A DNA stretch of 64,000 nucleotides from the NCBI GenBank assembly GCA_009885825.1, contig VFJY01000043.1, positions 1 through 64,000 of the forward strand, read 5' to 3'. This document shows positions 8,555-18,127 of the stretch, in pieces. The translations under genes and the position numbers were made by a program. Source of the stretch: Rhodobiaceae bacterium. Lineage in GTDB: Bacteria; Pseudomonadota; Alphaproteobacteria; Rhizobiales; Aestuariivirgaceae. Position 1 is the first letter of the stretch; each line of letters begins with the position of its first letter. The notes beneath the pieces were generated by a model that did no database searches, was not told where the DNA came from, and worked only from the letters and a program-made list of their open reading frames with translations.

Positions 8555-10968
8555 CGGTGCAGTGGAGCCGTCATGCGCATATTCTCATTATTGGTGGCGG
8601 CGCCATTGGCACGTCGCTGGCCTATCATCTTGCAAGAGATGGTGCGAAGGATGTTCTGCTGATTGAAAAAGCACAGCTTACGCATGGTTGCACATGGCAT
8701 GCGGCGGGGTTGGTTGGCCAGCTTCGGGGCAAGCGCAACCTCACGCGGCTGATGCAAAATTCCGTCGCGGTTTTTGATCGCCTTGAGGCTGAAACCGGGC
8801 AGGCCATTTCCTGGAAAAAAGTTGGCTCGTTGCGGCTTGCATCAAGTGCTCCGCGGTGGAGCGAGATTCAAAGATCGATGGGGCAGGCCAAAAGTTTTGG
8901 CGTGGAATGCCAATCGCTTTCTGCGGCTGAGGCCAAGGCATTATTTCCTTATATTTCGACTGAGGGTGTTGAGGGTGCCGCTTACATTCCGGGTGACGGA
9001 TACATCGATCCCTATTCGTTGACGATGGCTTACGCGAAGGGAGGGCGGGCGAATGGTGCCAGGATTGAAGAGGGCATTTGCGTTGAAGAGATAATTCTCG
9101 AAGGCAGGCGGGCGGTTGGTGCGGTGACCAATGCCGGGAATATTTCCTGTGATATTCTGGTGAATTGTGCGGGGCTGTGGGCCAAGCGTGTTGGCAATAT
9201 GGCGGGTGTGGCGCTGGCTGCCGGCATTGTTGAACACCAGTATTTTTTGACCGAGAAGACCCTGTCGTTTGATGCGGGCCTCACAACACTGCGGGACCCG
9301 GACAAGAATTTCTATCTGAAGCCGGATACGGGATCATTTGCGATTGGCGGATGGGAGGAAGGTTCGCAGGGCTTTCACCGGGGATTGCCGCCCCTGGATT
9401 TCGGCCGCGAGCTTTTTGCTCCCAATATGGAACGGCTGGAACAATTTGCGCTGCCTGTGGCCGAGCGCCTGCCGATTTTGAACGAGACGGGCATTCAGAC
9501 CGTTATCAATGGCCCCATTCCGGTTTCGGCGGACGGGGAGCCGATCATGGGATTGGCGCCAGAACTGGATAATTTCTATGTGGCTTGCGGGTTTACGGCG
9601 GGCATTGCAGCCTCAGGCGGGGCGGGCCTTGCCATGGCCAACATGATTTTACATGACGATGCGGGCATGGACCTTTGGCAGTTTGATGTCAGGCGCTTCA
9701 GCAAGGTTCATGCTCAACCCCGTTATCTGGAAGCTCGCGCCATTGAAGCCTATGCCTCCTATTACATGGTGCATTGGCCGTTGGAAGAGACCCAATCGGG
9801 GCGCAATCTGCGGCTTTCGCCCATTCATGAACATTTGCGGCGGGCAGGTGCTGTATTTGGATCGCGGGCTGGCTGGGAGCGGGCGAACTGGTTTGCGCCT
9901 GCTGGGGTTGAGCCGGTTGATGTTGCCTCATTCGAGGGCAAGCCGAACTGGTTTTCCCATGTGGCCGAAGAACACCGGGCTATTCGTGAGCGCGTGGCGC
10001 TGATTGATCAGACCTCATTTTCGAAGTTTGAAATTTCCGGGATAGGGGCGGAGGCTGCGCTTCAACGGATTGCGGCCAATGATCTGTCGGGGCCGCCGGG
10101 AAAGGCCATCTACACGCAACTTTGCAATGAAGCGGGAGGTATCGAGGCTGATGTGACGCTGGTTCACGCGGGGCCGGAGATGTTCTATCTGATCACGGGG
10201 TCAAGCTTTGGCTTGCGCGACAGCGGGTGGGTGGCGAAGCATTTGCCGGCATCAGTTCATATCCGGGATGTGAGCAATGCCTTTGCCGTCATCAATGTTT
10301 GTGGGCCACAGTCGCGCGCGATTTTGCAGAGTGTGACGGACACGGATGTTTCCAATGGGATGTTTCCGTTTCTGACGGCGCGCGGGTTGGATGTGGGGCA
10401 TGCGAGTGTGCTGGCGGTTCGGATCGGCTATGTGGGGGAGTTGGGCTATGAACTTTATGTGCCCCAGGAATTTGCAGCCCATGTTTATGAAACCCTGTGG
10501 GCTGCGGGCGTCTCTCACGGAATTGCCGATGCGGGGTACCGCGCCATTGACTCATGCCGGATGGAAAAGGGCTATCTTTATTGGTCGGGCGATATTTCGC
10601 CGGACTACAATCCCTTCGAGGCGGGGCTTGGATTTTGCGTGGCGATGGACAAGGGTGATTTCATCGGGCGGGAAGCCTTAGTGAAAATCAAAGCCGCTGG
10701 AAATTCCCGCAAGCTGTGCTCGTTCACCATTGATGGATTTGCTCCCCTGCATGGCGGTGAAGCGATACTGTTTGATGGCAAGGTTTTGGGATCAACGACA
10801 AGTGTGGGCTTTGGCCATACGCTGGGCAAGACGATTGCTTTCGGATATATGCCGACTGGCTTGGCGAGGGAAAAAGAATTTTCCATTGAAGCGTTTGGCA
10901 AGGCATATTCAGCCCGGCGTGGAGTTCGCTGCCTTTATGATGCGAAAATGGAAAGGCTAAAATCTTGA
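8551..10968 (+). CDS. FAD-dependent dimethylglycine/sarcosine dehydrogenase-like protein with GcvT domain (second copy)
   Basis: An 805-residue paralogue of the preceding gene with the same order: FAD domain (GGGAIG at 15-20), the flavin-linking histidine in CTWHAAG (His50), then a GcvT-like tetrahydrofolate domain with YVGELGYEL. The two proteins align along their whole length but differ in many places, so this is an old duplication, not a recent copy. Possible reasons for two enzymes are successive removal of two methyl groups, two substrates, or a hetero-oligomer. It overlaps its neighbours by 4 bp on each side, which points to tight co-expression. Confidence 0.88.
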   Translation: MTVQWSRHAHILIIGGGAIGTSLAYHLARDGAKDVLLIEKAQLTHGCTWHAAGLVGQLRGKRNLTRLMQNSVAVFDRLEAETGQAISWKKVGSLRLASSAPRWSEIQRSMGQAKSFGVECQSLSAAEAKALFPYISTEGVEGAAYIPGDGYIDPYSLTMAYAKGGRANGARIEEGICVEEIILEGRRAVGAVTNAGNISCDILVNCAGLWAKRVGNMAGVALAAGIVEHQYFLTEKTLSFDAGLTTLRDPDKNFYLKPDTGSFAIGGWEEGSQGFHRGLPPLDFGRELFAPNMERLEQFALPVAERLPILNETGIQTVINGPIPVSADGEPIMGLAPELDNFYVACGFTAGIAASGGAGLAMANMILHDDAGMDLWQFDVRRFSKVHAQPRYLEARAIEAYASYYMVHWPLEETQSGRNLRLSPIHEHLRRAGAVFGSRAGWERANWFAPAGVEPVDVASFEGKPNWFSHVAEEHRAIRERVALIDQTSFSKFEISGIGAEAALQRIAANDLSGPPGKAIYTQLCNEAGGIEADVTLVHAGPEMFYLITGSSFGLRDSGWVAKHLPASVHIRDVSNAFAVINVCGPQSRAILQSVTDTDVSNGMFPFLTARGLDVGHASVLAVRIGYVGELGYELYVPQEFAAHVYETLWAAGVSHGIADAGYRAIDSCRMEKGYLYWSGDISPDYNPFEAGLGFCVAMDKGDFIGREALVKIKAAGNSRKLCSFTIDGFAPLHGGEAILFDGKVLGSTTSVGFGHTLGKTIAFGYMPTGLAREKEFSIEAFGKAYSARRGVRCLYDAKMERLKS

Positions 10969-11426
10969 GTAGGGACAACGTGCCGGGAGTTGCAATGCTG
11001 GTTCCCGAACTAATCGTTTCCAACTTTGAGCAGAGTCTTAAATTCTATACGCAAGTGCTTGGATTTTCTCAACTTTATGGGCGGGTTGAGGAAGGCTTCG
11101 CGTTTCTCAATCGCAATGGCGCACACCTCATGATTGACGAGCGACGTGATGATGGAGAGTGCGACTGGATTGCAGCAGAACTGCAATATCCCTATGGCCG
11201 TGGGATAAATCTGGAAATTGAAGTTGAAGCGGTAGACAGGCTTCACGATTCATGTGTTCAGCATGGCGCGAGGATATTTTTGCCACTTGAAGAAAAATGG
11301 TATCGGCGAGATGACGTGCTGCTTGGCGTGCGGCAATTTATTGTTATGGACCCTGATGGCTATTTCCTGCGAATGTCCCAGCCCATAGGAACAAGAGCAG
11401 TTACCGGGGGAAACAGAAATGGATGA
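10965..11426 (+). CDS. Glyoxalase/bleomycin-resistance-fold (VOC) protein
   Basis: A 153-residue single-domain VOC protein: the N-terminal half has the FEQSLKFYTQVLGF pattern and the C-terminal half has MDPDGYFLR with the usual metal-ligand region. The family includes lyases, isomerases, dioxygenases and binding proteins, so the activity is open. The start is probably the TTG at 10965 that overlaps the preceding TGA (TTGA); an ATG at 10995 is the alternative. It lies inside the operon between the second dehydrogenase and the second kinase, overlapping the latter by 8 bp, so it probably acts on an intermediate of the same pathway. Confidence 0.82.
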   Translation: MSRDNVPGVAMLVPELIVSNFEQSLKFYTQVLGFSQLYGRVEEGFAFLNRNGAHLMIDERRDDGECDWIAAELQYPYGRGINLEIEVEAVDRLHDSCVQHGARIFLPLEEKWYRRDDVLLGVRQFIVMDPDGYFLRMSQPIGTRAVTGGNRNG

Positions 11427-12354
11427 CCAGGGCATCGGGCTGGCGCGGGAGGCGCTGAAGCACATTCAGCTCTTCTGGTGTCTTAATGACACGGAAATTG
11501 AAGTCCGGCGGCTGGGCGGGCTCACCAACCTGGTGTTCTTCGTCAGCCTCAATGGCGAGCAATATGTGCTGCGCATTCCGGGCAAGGGCACCGAGGAATA
11601 CATCAACCGTTCAAATGAAGGGCAGGCCGCACGGGAAGCGGCTCGGGCCAAGGTCAGTCCGGATGTGCTGTATTTTGACGCCAAGAGCGGTGTCATGGTG
11701 ACCCGCTTCATCGATCATGGCGTCACCATGTCGCCCGATGGCTTCAGAGACCGGGACGGGTCGCCGAAGCGGGCTGGGGAAGCGTTCAAGAAACTGCATA
11801 GCTCAGCCACCGAGTTCAATTTCCGGTTTGAGCTGTTTTCGATGATTGACGAGTATCTCAAAATATTGGCAACCAAAGATATTGAACTGCCGGAGGGCTA
11901 TGCGGAGGTGGTGAGAAGCGCTGAGTCGGTGCGCGCCGCCCTTCAAGCGCATCCACTGCCGCTGGCGGCATGCCACTGTGACCCGCTGTGCGAGAATTTC
12001 ATTGATACGGGCAAACGGATGTGGATTGTGGATTGGGAGTATTCGGGCATGAATGACCCCTTATGGGACTTGGGCGATCTGGCGGTTGAAGGATTGTTTT
12101 CGCCCGAACAGGAAGAGGAAATGATTGCGGCTTATTTTGGCGGCGGTGGGCCATCAGCTGCCGAGCGCGGCCGCTTCGTGATCTACAAGGCCATGTGTGA
12201 TTTGCTGTGGACGCTGTGGGGCCTCATCCAACACGCCAACAGGAATCCTGTTGATGATTTCTGGGCCTACTCCATCAACCGCTTCGAGCGCTGCAAGGCA
12301 TTGATGGCCACTGCGGAGTTCCCGCGCCATATTGCCGCCGTTCATGCCGGGTGA
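11419..12354 (+). CDS. APH/choline-kinase-like phosphotransferase (second copy)
   Basis: 311 residues, the second kinase of the operon. The catalytic loop is HCDPLCEN (His186, Asp188, Asn193) and the metal segment is VDWEY (204-208), again of choline/ethanolamine-kinase type. It is only distantly similar to the first kinase, so the two probably have different substrates or order of action. It is the last gene before a strong hairpin terminator. An aminoglycoside-resistance role is possible by fold alone but not supported by context. Confidence 0.87.
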   Translation: MDDQGIGLAREALKHIQLFWCLNDTEIEVRRLGGLTNLVFFVSLNGEQYVLRIPGKGTEEYINRSNEGQAAREAARAKVSPDVLYFDAKSGVMVTRFIDHGVTMSPDGFRDRDGSPKRAGEAFKKLHSSATEFNFRFELFSMIDEYLKILATKDIELPEGYAEVVRSAESVRAALQAHPLPLAACHCDPLCENFIDTGKRMWIVDWEYSGMNDPLWDLGDLAVEGLFSPEQEEEMIAAYFGGGGPSAAERGRFVIYKAMCDLLWTLWGLIQHANRNPVDDFWAYSINRFERCKALMATAEFPRHIAAVHAG

Positions 12355-12368
12355 CGGAGAAAAATATA

Positions 12369-12399
12369 GGCGGCGGAACTCCTGTCCCGCCGCCTTTTT
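12369..12399. terminator. Strong intrinsic terminator, probably bidirectional
   Basis: GGCGGCGG (12369-12376) pairs with CCGCCGCC (12387-12394), followed by TTTTT. Read on the minus strand the stem is followed by TATATTTTT, so it can end both the kinase/dehydrogenase operon and the converging gfa transcript. Confidence 0.85.
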
Positions 12400-12405
12400 G
12401 GTGAT

Positions 12406-13035
12406 TTACTTCAAAACGCCTGAAGCTTTGGCCGCATGGGTTGCCAGATAGTCCATCAGAGGCGGCGACAGGCAATCATAGGGGGCGAGGCCCACTTTCT
12501 TCAATCTGGAGCGGATGGCCGCCATGTTGGCCGGGTCTACGCCGCCTTCAATTGCCGACGAAGCAAAGGCGGCAAATTCCGGTGGCGACCAGCCCTTATC
12601 CTTGGAGAGCTCCGTATGGACGAAATCCAAGCCGTGGAAGCCGTGGCTGGTTTTCTCAATGCGGCCATACATATGGGTTCCACAGGCAGTGCAGGCATGG
12701 CGCTGGATGGTGGCGCTGGGGTCAACGATTTTCAATTTACCCTCATTTGCCGTGACTTTTACATGATCGCGGCCCACAACGGCCACAACTGAAAACGACG
12801 CGCCAGCGGGCTTCCAGCATTTGGTGCAGCCACAGGCATGGTTATGGGCGGTTTGCGCGCCAATGCTCACGATCACGGGATCAACCGAGCACTTGCAAGT
12901 TAACGTGCCGCCAGCAAATTTCTTGCTGGCTTTGGCAAATACGCCTTTGTCGATCATGGGGTGAATGGAAATTGCTTTGGATTTGGCTTTTGGTTTCTTG
13001 GCGGCAGATTTTTTCTTCGCGGATTTCTTGGCCAT
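12406..13035 (-). CDS. gfa: S-(hydroxymethyl)glutathione synthase (glutathione-dependent formaldehyde-activating enzyme)
   Basis: 209 residues. After a Lys/Ala-rich N-terminal tail (about 1-25) comes a Gfa/CENP-V zinc domain with its Cys pairs visible as CKC, CGCTKC and CTAC. Gfa speeds formation of S-hydroxymethylglutathione from formaldehyde and glutathione. It lies 24 bp downstream of the class III alcohol dehydrogenase gene that uses this product, on the same strand, and AGGAGG precedes its ATG. Together they form a formaldehyde-oxidation pair, well placed to handle formaldehyde released by the neighbouring N-demethylating enzymes. The in vivo need for Gfa catalysis is debated in the literature. 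Confidence 0.88.
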   Translation of the reverse strand: MAKKSAKKKSAAKKPKAKSKAISIHPMIDKGVFAKASKKFAGGTLTCKCSVDPVIVSIGAQTAHNHACGCTKCWKPAGASFSVVAVVGRDHVKVTANEGKLKIVDPSATIQRHACTACGTHMYGRIEKTSHGFHGLDFVHTELSKDKGWSPPEFAAFASSAIEGGVDPANMAAIRSRLKKVGLAPYDCLSPPLMDYLATHAAKASGVLK

Positions 13036-13059
13036 GTGTTGTCCTCCTGGTTGGTGGTT

Positions 13060-14169
13060 TTAGAATACGACTACGCTACGGATCGACTTGCCCTCGTGCA
13101 TGAGATCAAAAGCGGTGTTGATTTCTTCGAGCGGCAGAATGTGGGTGATCATGGGGTCAATCTCGATCTTGCCGTTCATGTACCAGTCCACAATTTTGGG
13201 CACATCGGTGCGGCCGCGGGCGCCGCCAAAGGCGGTGCCGCGCCACGACCGACCGGTGACAAGCTGGAACGGGCGGGTTGAGATTTCCTGGCCAGCGCCC
13301 GCAACGCCAATAATGATGGACTGGCCCCAACCCTTGTGAGCGGCTTCCAAAGCCACCCGCATGACTTTCACATTGCCAATGCATTCGAATGTGTAGTCGG
13401 CGCCGCCATTGGTGAGGGCGACGAGATGGGCCACCAGATCGCCTTCAACCTTTGCGGGGTTGACAAAATGCGTCATGCCGAAACGCTTGCCCCACTGGCT
13501 ACGCTCTTCGTTGAGGTCAACGCCGACAATCTGGCTGGCAGCCGCGAGCCGCAGCCCCTGAATCACGTTGAGGCCAATGCCGCCGAGGCCGAAGACTATT
13601 GCCGTCGAGCCGGTTTCAACTTTCGCGGTGTTGAGCACAGCGCCGACCCCTGTGGTGACGCCGCAGCCGATGTAGCAGATCTTGTTGAAGGGGGCGTCCT
13701 CGCGCACCTTGGCCAGCGCAATTTCGGGCAGCACGGTGTAATTTGAGAAGGTTGAACAGCCCATATAGTGGTAGACCATTTTGCCTTTGTAGGAAAAACG
13801 CGAGGTGCCATCCGGCATCATTCCCCGGCCCTGGGTCAGGCGGATTTTTTGGCACAGGTTGGTTTTGGGATTCAGGCAATACTCGCATTCGCGGCATTCG
13901 GGTGTGTAAAGCGGGATGACGTGATCGCCCTTTTTGAGGGACGTGACGCCGGGGCCCACTTCGACAACGATGCCTGCGCCTTCGTGGCCCATGATGGCCG
14001 GGAACAGGCCTTCCGGATCGGCGCCGGAAATGGTGAACTCGTCCGTGTGGCAGATGCCGGTGGCCTTGATTTCGACCAGCACTTCGCCTTGCTTTGGGCC
14101 TTCCAAATCAACTTCGACAATTTCAAGCGGTTTGCCAGCTTCAAATGCCACGGCGGCGCGAGATTTCAT
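13060..14169 (-). CDS. S-(hydroxymethyl)glutathione dehydrogenase / class III alcohol dehydrogenase
   Basis: 369 residues from the ATG at 14169, which has GGGAG upstream and gives the family's usual N-terminus ([15 protein letters not shown]). The frame stays open a further 23 codons upstream but nothing supports a start there. The catalytic zinc ligand Cys40 (GICHTDE), GHEGAG, the structural-zinc cluster CRECEYC..NLC and the NAD-binding motif GLGGIG are present. It oxidises S-hydroxymethylglutathione to S-formylglutathione with NAD. It is known as FrmA, FlhA or AdhC in different organisms. It is transcribed divergently from kynureninase, with only 84 bp between them. Confidence 0.93.
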   Translation of the reverse strand: MKSRAAVAFEAGKPLEIVEVDLEGPKQGEVLVEIKATGICHTDEFTISGADPEGLFPAIMGHEGAGIVVEVGPGVTSLKKGDHVIPLYTPECRECEYCLNPKTNLCQKIRLTQGRGMMPDGTSRFSYKGKMVYHYMGCSTFSNYTVLPEIALAKVREDAPFNKICYIGCGVTTGVGAVLNTAKVETGSTAIVFGLGGIGLNVIQGLRLAAASQIVGVDLNEERSQWGKRFGMTHFVNPAKVEGDLVAHLVALTNGGADYTFECIGNVKVMRVALEAAHKGWGQSIIIGVAGAGQEISTRPFQLVTGRSWRGTAFGGARGRTDVPKIVDWYMNGKIEIDPMITHILPLEEINTAFDLMHEGKSIRSVVVF

Positions 14170-14253
14170 TTGGTTCTCCCAGTCCTTAGAGGGTACATCG
14201 ATGGCAAAACGCCCACCTGAGTCAAGTGCAATCTTCATGGAGCATTAGAAAAA

Positions 14254-15492
14254 TTGGCCCGGACCCGTGACGACTGCCTGAAACTGGATGCGGCTGACCG
14301 GTTCGCCGCAAGGCGTGAGTTGTTTTCACTGCCAGACTGCGTGATTTATCTGGATGGCAATTCGCTTGGCGCGCCGCCGCGCAATGTTTCAGCACGGGTG
14401 ACTGCCGTCGTTGAAAAACAGTGGGGCGAGACGCTGATCAAATCCTGGAATGAGCATGGCTGGTTTCACCTGCCCCAGAAGGTTGGCAATCGGCTGGCGC
14501 AGCTGATTGGTGCGGAAGCGGACAGCGTTGCGGTTGGCGATTCCATTTCGATTAATGTTTTCAAAGTCCTTACGTCGGCGCTGGGACTGCGGCGGAACCG
14601 CAAAATTGTTCTGTCTGACTCGGGGAATTTTCCATCTGATCTTTATGTTGCGCAAGGGCTTACTGAGTTCATGGCTGACGGCCATGAGGTTAGGATTGTG
14701 GCTCCGGAAGATGTGGCGGCTGCCATCACGCCAGATGTGGCAGTTGTCATGGTGACGGAGGTGGATTACCGCACTTCACGGCGTCATGACATGAAGGCAA
14801 TAACCAAGCTCGCCCACGCGGCGGGTGCTTTGATAATCTGGGACCTGGCCCATTCGGCGGGGGCTGTTCAAATTGACCTTAAGAGCTGCGGTGCGGATTT
14901 TGCGGTGGGGTGCACCTATAAGTATTTGAACGGCGGCCCGGGCGCTCCGGCATTTCTTTATGTGCGGCCAGAGTTGCAGAACATGGTTCAACCCGCACTG
15001 GTGGGATGGTGGGGGCATGCGCAGCCATTTGTCTTTGACCTCGAATTTGTTCCAGCACCCGGCATCACTCGCCAGCAGTGCGGAACGCAACCCATTCTTT
15101 CGATGGCAGCCCTTGATGCAGCCCTTGATGTTTGGGATGGCGTTGACATGGCGGAGTTGCACGCCAAGGCGAAGGCGCAATGCCAGCTTTTGATTGATTT
15201 GGTTGAAACACAGTGCAGTAGGCATGGTTTGAAAGCGGCGGGACCGCGCAATATGGATGAGCGGGGTTCGCATGTTTCATTTCATTGTCCGCAAGGCTAT
15301 GCGGTGATGCAGGCTCTCATTGCGCAGGGCGTCATCGGGGATTTTCGCGCGCCCGATCTCATCCGCTTTGGCATCACGCCGCTTTACACAAGCTATGCGG
15401 ATATTTGGGATGCAGCTGAAATTCTGACCAGCATTATGGATGGCAGGTTGTGGGACAGGCCGGAATTTATGGCGCTGAAGGCTGTGACGTGA
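14254..15492 (+). CDS. kynU: Kynureninase
   Basis: 412 residues, a normal length for this PLP fold-type I enzyme. The Schiff-base lysine is in CTYKYLNGGPG (Lys223) and the PLP-contact Asp in WDLAHSAGA. It cleaves kynurenine to anthranilate and alanine. The start is TTG at 14254 with GGAG about 11 bases upstream; there is no nearby ATG. No tryptophan dioxygenase (kynA) or free-standing kynurenine formamidase lies in the region, so it is separated from the rest of the usual pathway. It may serve tryptophan breakdown from here, or cleave a related 2-amino-4-oxo acid made by the neighbouring enzymes. Confidence 0.9.
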   Translation: MARTRDDCLKLDAADRFAARRELFSLPDCVIYLDGNSLGAPPRNVSARVTAVVEKQWGETLIKSWNEHGWFHLPQKVGNRLAQLIGAEADSVAVGDSISINVFKVLTSALGLRRNRKIVLSDSGNFPSDLYVAQGLTEFMADGHEVRIVAPEDVAAAITPDVAVVMVTEVDYRTSRRHDMKAITKLAHAAGALIIWDLAHSAGAVQIDLKSCGADFAVGCTYKYLNGGPGAPAFLYVRPELQNMVQPALVGWWGHAQPFVFDLEFVPAPGITRQQCGTQPILSMAALDAALDVWDGVDMAELHAKAKAQCQLLIDLVETQCSRHGLKAAGPRNMDERGSHVSFHCPQGYAVMQALIAQGVIGDFRAPDLIRFGITPLYTSYADIWDAAEILTSIMDGRLWDRPEFMALKAVT

Positions 15493-15532
15493 TCAATTGA
15501 CAAGCCAAAGCCTCTGGGCTTGATAGCAGCTC

Positions 15533-16558
15533 ATGGGAAAATTCACGATTCAGGACGTGGCGCGATTGGCGGGCGTCAGTGTTGCAACGATCGACCGGGT
15601 TTTGAACCGGCGGCATGGGGTTCGGGCTCCCACCATCGCCAAGGTTGAGGCGGCGATCCGCGAACTGAATTATCAGCCAGACCGCATTGCGGCGCGGCTG
15701 GCGCGGTCGCGGGAATACCGCTTTTGTTTTGTGCTGCCGGTCAGCACGGCGGATTTTTTCATGAAAATCGCCGATGAAGTGCGCCTGGCGACAGAACGCA
15801 TGGAAGCGGAGCGGGTTTCGATCATCGTCAAGCGGGTTGATGTTTTTGACGGTGAGTTGTTGGCCCAAACGCTCGACTCAATTGATCGCGGCATGGATGG
15901 TGTGGCTGTTGTGGCCCTTGATCATCCGGCGGTGCGCGAGGCCATCAACGCGCTGGTGGCGCGGGGCATCACGGTGGTGACGCTGGTTTCCGATGTGCCG
16001 GGATCGAAGCGTGATCATTATGCGGGCATTGATAATTCTTCGGCCGGGCGCACCGCCGCCAATCTGATGGGGCGCTTCCTGCGCGGCATGAAGGGGACAG
16101 TTGGCGTGTTTGCCGGATCGCTGGCGCTGCGCGATCACATTGAAAGGCAGTTTGGCTTTGAGCAGGTGGCCGCCCATGAGTTTCCGAACCTGACCGTTTT
16201 GCCGGTGCGGGAGTCGCGCGACGATCTGGAGCGCATCGAGGAGATGACGCAGCAGTTATTGGCGGAACATCCGGATCTCATTGGCATCTACAATGTGGGT
16301 GGCGGCACACGCGGGATTGTGGCGGGGCTTGAAGCCGGGGGCCGTGCCAAGGATATTGTGTTCATTGCCCATGAGGTGACTGATCCATCGCGCCGCGCGC
16401 TGATCAAGGGCACGATTGACGCCATCATCAACCAGGACACGGGCCATGAGGTTCGCAGCGCCGTGCGCGTGCTGATGGCCAAGGCCGACAAGCTGCCGCT
16501 GATCGAAAGCCAGGAACGCATCCGCATCGATATTTTCATGCGGGATAATCTGCCTTAG
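15533..16558 (+). CDS. LacI-family transcriptional regulator
   Basis: 341 residues: an N-terminal LacI helix-turn-helix at 4-26 ([20 protein letters not shown]) with the hinge helix region around 45-60, then a periplasmic-binding-protein-like ligand domain. It follows kynU by 40 bp and ends convergently, overlapping the ring-cleaving dioxygenase gene by 4 bp. A TTGACA lies at 15497-15502 with TGATAG 18 bp on, so it may have its own promoter with little or no leader. The target operon is not evident. Sugar-like effectors are usual for the family. Confidence 0.9.
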   Translation: MGKFTIQDVARLAGVSVATIDRVLNRRHGVRAPTIAKVEAAIRELNYQPDRIAARLARSREYRFCFVLPVSTADFFMKIADEVRLATERMEAERVSIIVKRVDVFDGELLAQTLDSIDRGMDGVAVVALDHPAVREAINALVARGITVVTLVSDVPGSKRDHYAGIDNSSAGRTAANLMGRFLRGMKGTVGVFAGSLALRDHIERQFGFEQVAAHEFPNLTVLPVRESRDDLERIEEMTQQLLAEHPDLIGIYNVGGGTRGIVAGLEAGGRAKDIVFIAHEVTDPSRRALIKGTIDAIINQDTGHEVRSAVRVLMAKADKLPLIESQERIRIDIFMRDNLP

Positions 16559-17478
16559 AGCGGCTTCAGGCCCGCTTCGATCTGGGCTCTTTTGGCCTCC
16601 AGGAATGGCGGCAGGGATAATGTTTTGCCGAGGTTTTCGAGGGATTCATCTGTGGCAAAGCCCGGGCCATCCGTGGCGATTTCGAAGAGGATGCCGTTGG
16701 GTTCGCGGAAGTAGAGGCTTTTGAACCAGAAGCGGTCCACCGGGCCGCTGTTGGGAATGCGAAGTTCCTTGAGCCTTTTAGCCCATGCCTCATAGTTGGC
16801 GCTTGCAATGTTGAACGCTACGTGATGCACGGAGCCTGCGCCTTGCTGGGCAGGAGGCAGGCCCTTGTCCACGCGCACATGGAGTTCTGCCACGGGGCCA
16901 GTGCTATTCATTTTGAAAACACTGGTGTTGCTGAATTCGCGGGCCTTGGTCATTCCCATAACCTGCATGAGAACAGTTTCGGTGGGCAGCAGGTCGGGGA
17001 CGCTGATCGTGATGGGGCCGAGACCGCGGATTTGATGCTCGGCGGGAACCGGGCTTTGCTCCCAGGGGTGGGCGTCGCCCAGGCCATCATCATCGACAAG
17101 GCTCAGGCGCTGGCCTTCAAAGTCCTCGAAATCAAGTGTCAGGCGGCCAGCTTTTTCGGCGGCCTTCTCAAATGCCACGCCACGTTCCTTGAAATGATCA
17201 GACCACCACCTGAAAGCGGCCTCGCCCTTTATGCGCAGACCCGTGCGGCAAATGGAATGGGTGCCACGACGCTCGCGGCCCACGGGCCAATCAAAGAAGG
17301 TGATGTCGGTTCCGGGGGAGCCCAAGCCATCGGCGTAAAACAGGTGATAGGCGCTGGTGTCGTCCTGGTTCACGGTCTTCTTGACCATGCGGAGACCGAG
17401 GGTTTTGGTGTAGAAATTGTGGTTGCTGGGCGCGTCAGCGGTGACGGCGGTGAGGTGATGGAGGCCATTGAGTTGCAT
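16555..17478 (-). CDS. Ring-cleaving dioxygenase, MhqO-like (VOC superfamily)
   Basis: 307 residues with two tandem VOC modules (about 1-150 and 150-300) and the start typical of this group ([14 protein letters not shown]). Putative metal ligands are the His in HHLTAV, His in SVHHVAFN and Glu in [12 protein letters not shown]. Relatives such as Bacillus MhqO are thought to cleave hydroquinone-type aromatics. It is 9 bp downstream of an alpha/beta hydrolase gene of the MhqD type, the same pairing as in the Bacillus quinone-detoxification genes. The substrate here is unknown. An aromatic product of kynureninase or a quinone stress role are both possible. Confidence 0.82.
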   Translation of the reverse strand: MQLNGLHHLTAVTADAPSNHNFYTKTLGLRMVKKTVNQDDTSAYHLFYADGLGSPGTDITFFDWPVGRERRGTHSICRTGLRIKGEAAFRWWSDHFKERGVAFEKAAEKAGRLTLDFEDFEGQRLSLVDDDGLGDAHPWEQSPVPAEHQIRGLGPITISVPDLLPTETVLMQVMGMTKAREFSNTSVFKMNSTGPVAELHVRVDKGLPPAQQGAGSVHHVAFNIASANYEAWAKRLKELRIPNSGPVDRFWFKSLYFREPNGILFEIATDGPGFATDESLENLGKTLSLPPFLEAKRAQIEAGLKPL

Positions 17479-17487
17479 TGATGTGTC

Positions 17488-18096
17488 CTATGGGTTCAGC
17501 CAGCGGCTGGCGATGGTCATATCCTGTTGGGTGAGGTTGTGGCCAATTGGCAGGATTTCATGCTGCACAAGGGCCCCGGCACCCGTGAGCATGGCCGCAA
17601 GTCGCGTGGCGTTGTTAAGGGGGATAATGGAATCGTTCACACCTGAAATGAGCAGGATGGGAGTCTGTCCGAGTTCCGCTTTTGGCGGCTCGCCCAGGGG
17701 AGCCATGGCGCGCAGCAGAATTGCGCCGCTCAGGATTTCAGGCCGCAGCAGCAACAGTGCCGCTGCGATGTTGGCGCCATTTGAGAAGCCCACCGCTATG
17801 GGTTTGGCCAGTCCGTAGGTGTCTTGCGCTGACAGAATGAAATCCGCCAGCTCATGGGCGCGGTTGCGGAGGTCTTCTTCGTCAAACACGCCTTCGGCCA
17901 ATCGCCGGAAAAAACGGGGCATGCCGTTTTCGAGAATTTTTCCCCGGGGCGAAAGCAGGGATCGCTCGGGTGCCAGCGCTTTGCCAAGCGAGACGAGATC
18001 ATGCTCACTGCCACCAGTTCCGTGGAGGAGAAGCAGAGGCGCTTGAGATGACGCGCCTTTTTCGAAATGATGGATGAAAGTCAAATCGTTGCTCAT
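17488..18096 (-). CDS. Alpha/beta hydrolase, MhqD-like carboxylesterase
   Basis: About 202 residues of the phospholipase/carboxylesterase group, with LLLLHGTGG near the N-terminus, the nucleophile elbow GFSNGAN, and an Asp and His near the C-terminus (GVNDSIIP, PIGHNL). I use the ATG at 18096; an in-frame GTG at 18120 would add 8 residues and neither has a clear ribosome site. It pairs with the MhqO-like dioxygenase downstream and follows the TMADH-like gene by about 30 bp, so the three are probably one operon. Confidence 0.85.
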   Translation of the reverse strand: MSNDLTFIHHFEKGASSQAPLLLLHGTGGSEHDLVSLGKALAPERSLLSPRGKILENGMPRFFRRLAEGVFDEEDLRNRAHELADFILSAQDTYGLAKPIAVGFSNGANIAAALLLLRPEILSGAILLRAMAPLGEPPKAELGQTPILLISGVNDSIIPLNNATRLAAMLTGAGALVQHEILPIGHNLTQQDMTIASRWLNP

Positions 18097-18127
18097 TGGT
18101 GCGAGATAGTCGTCCCGCACAGCTTAT

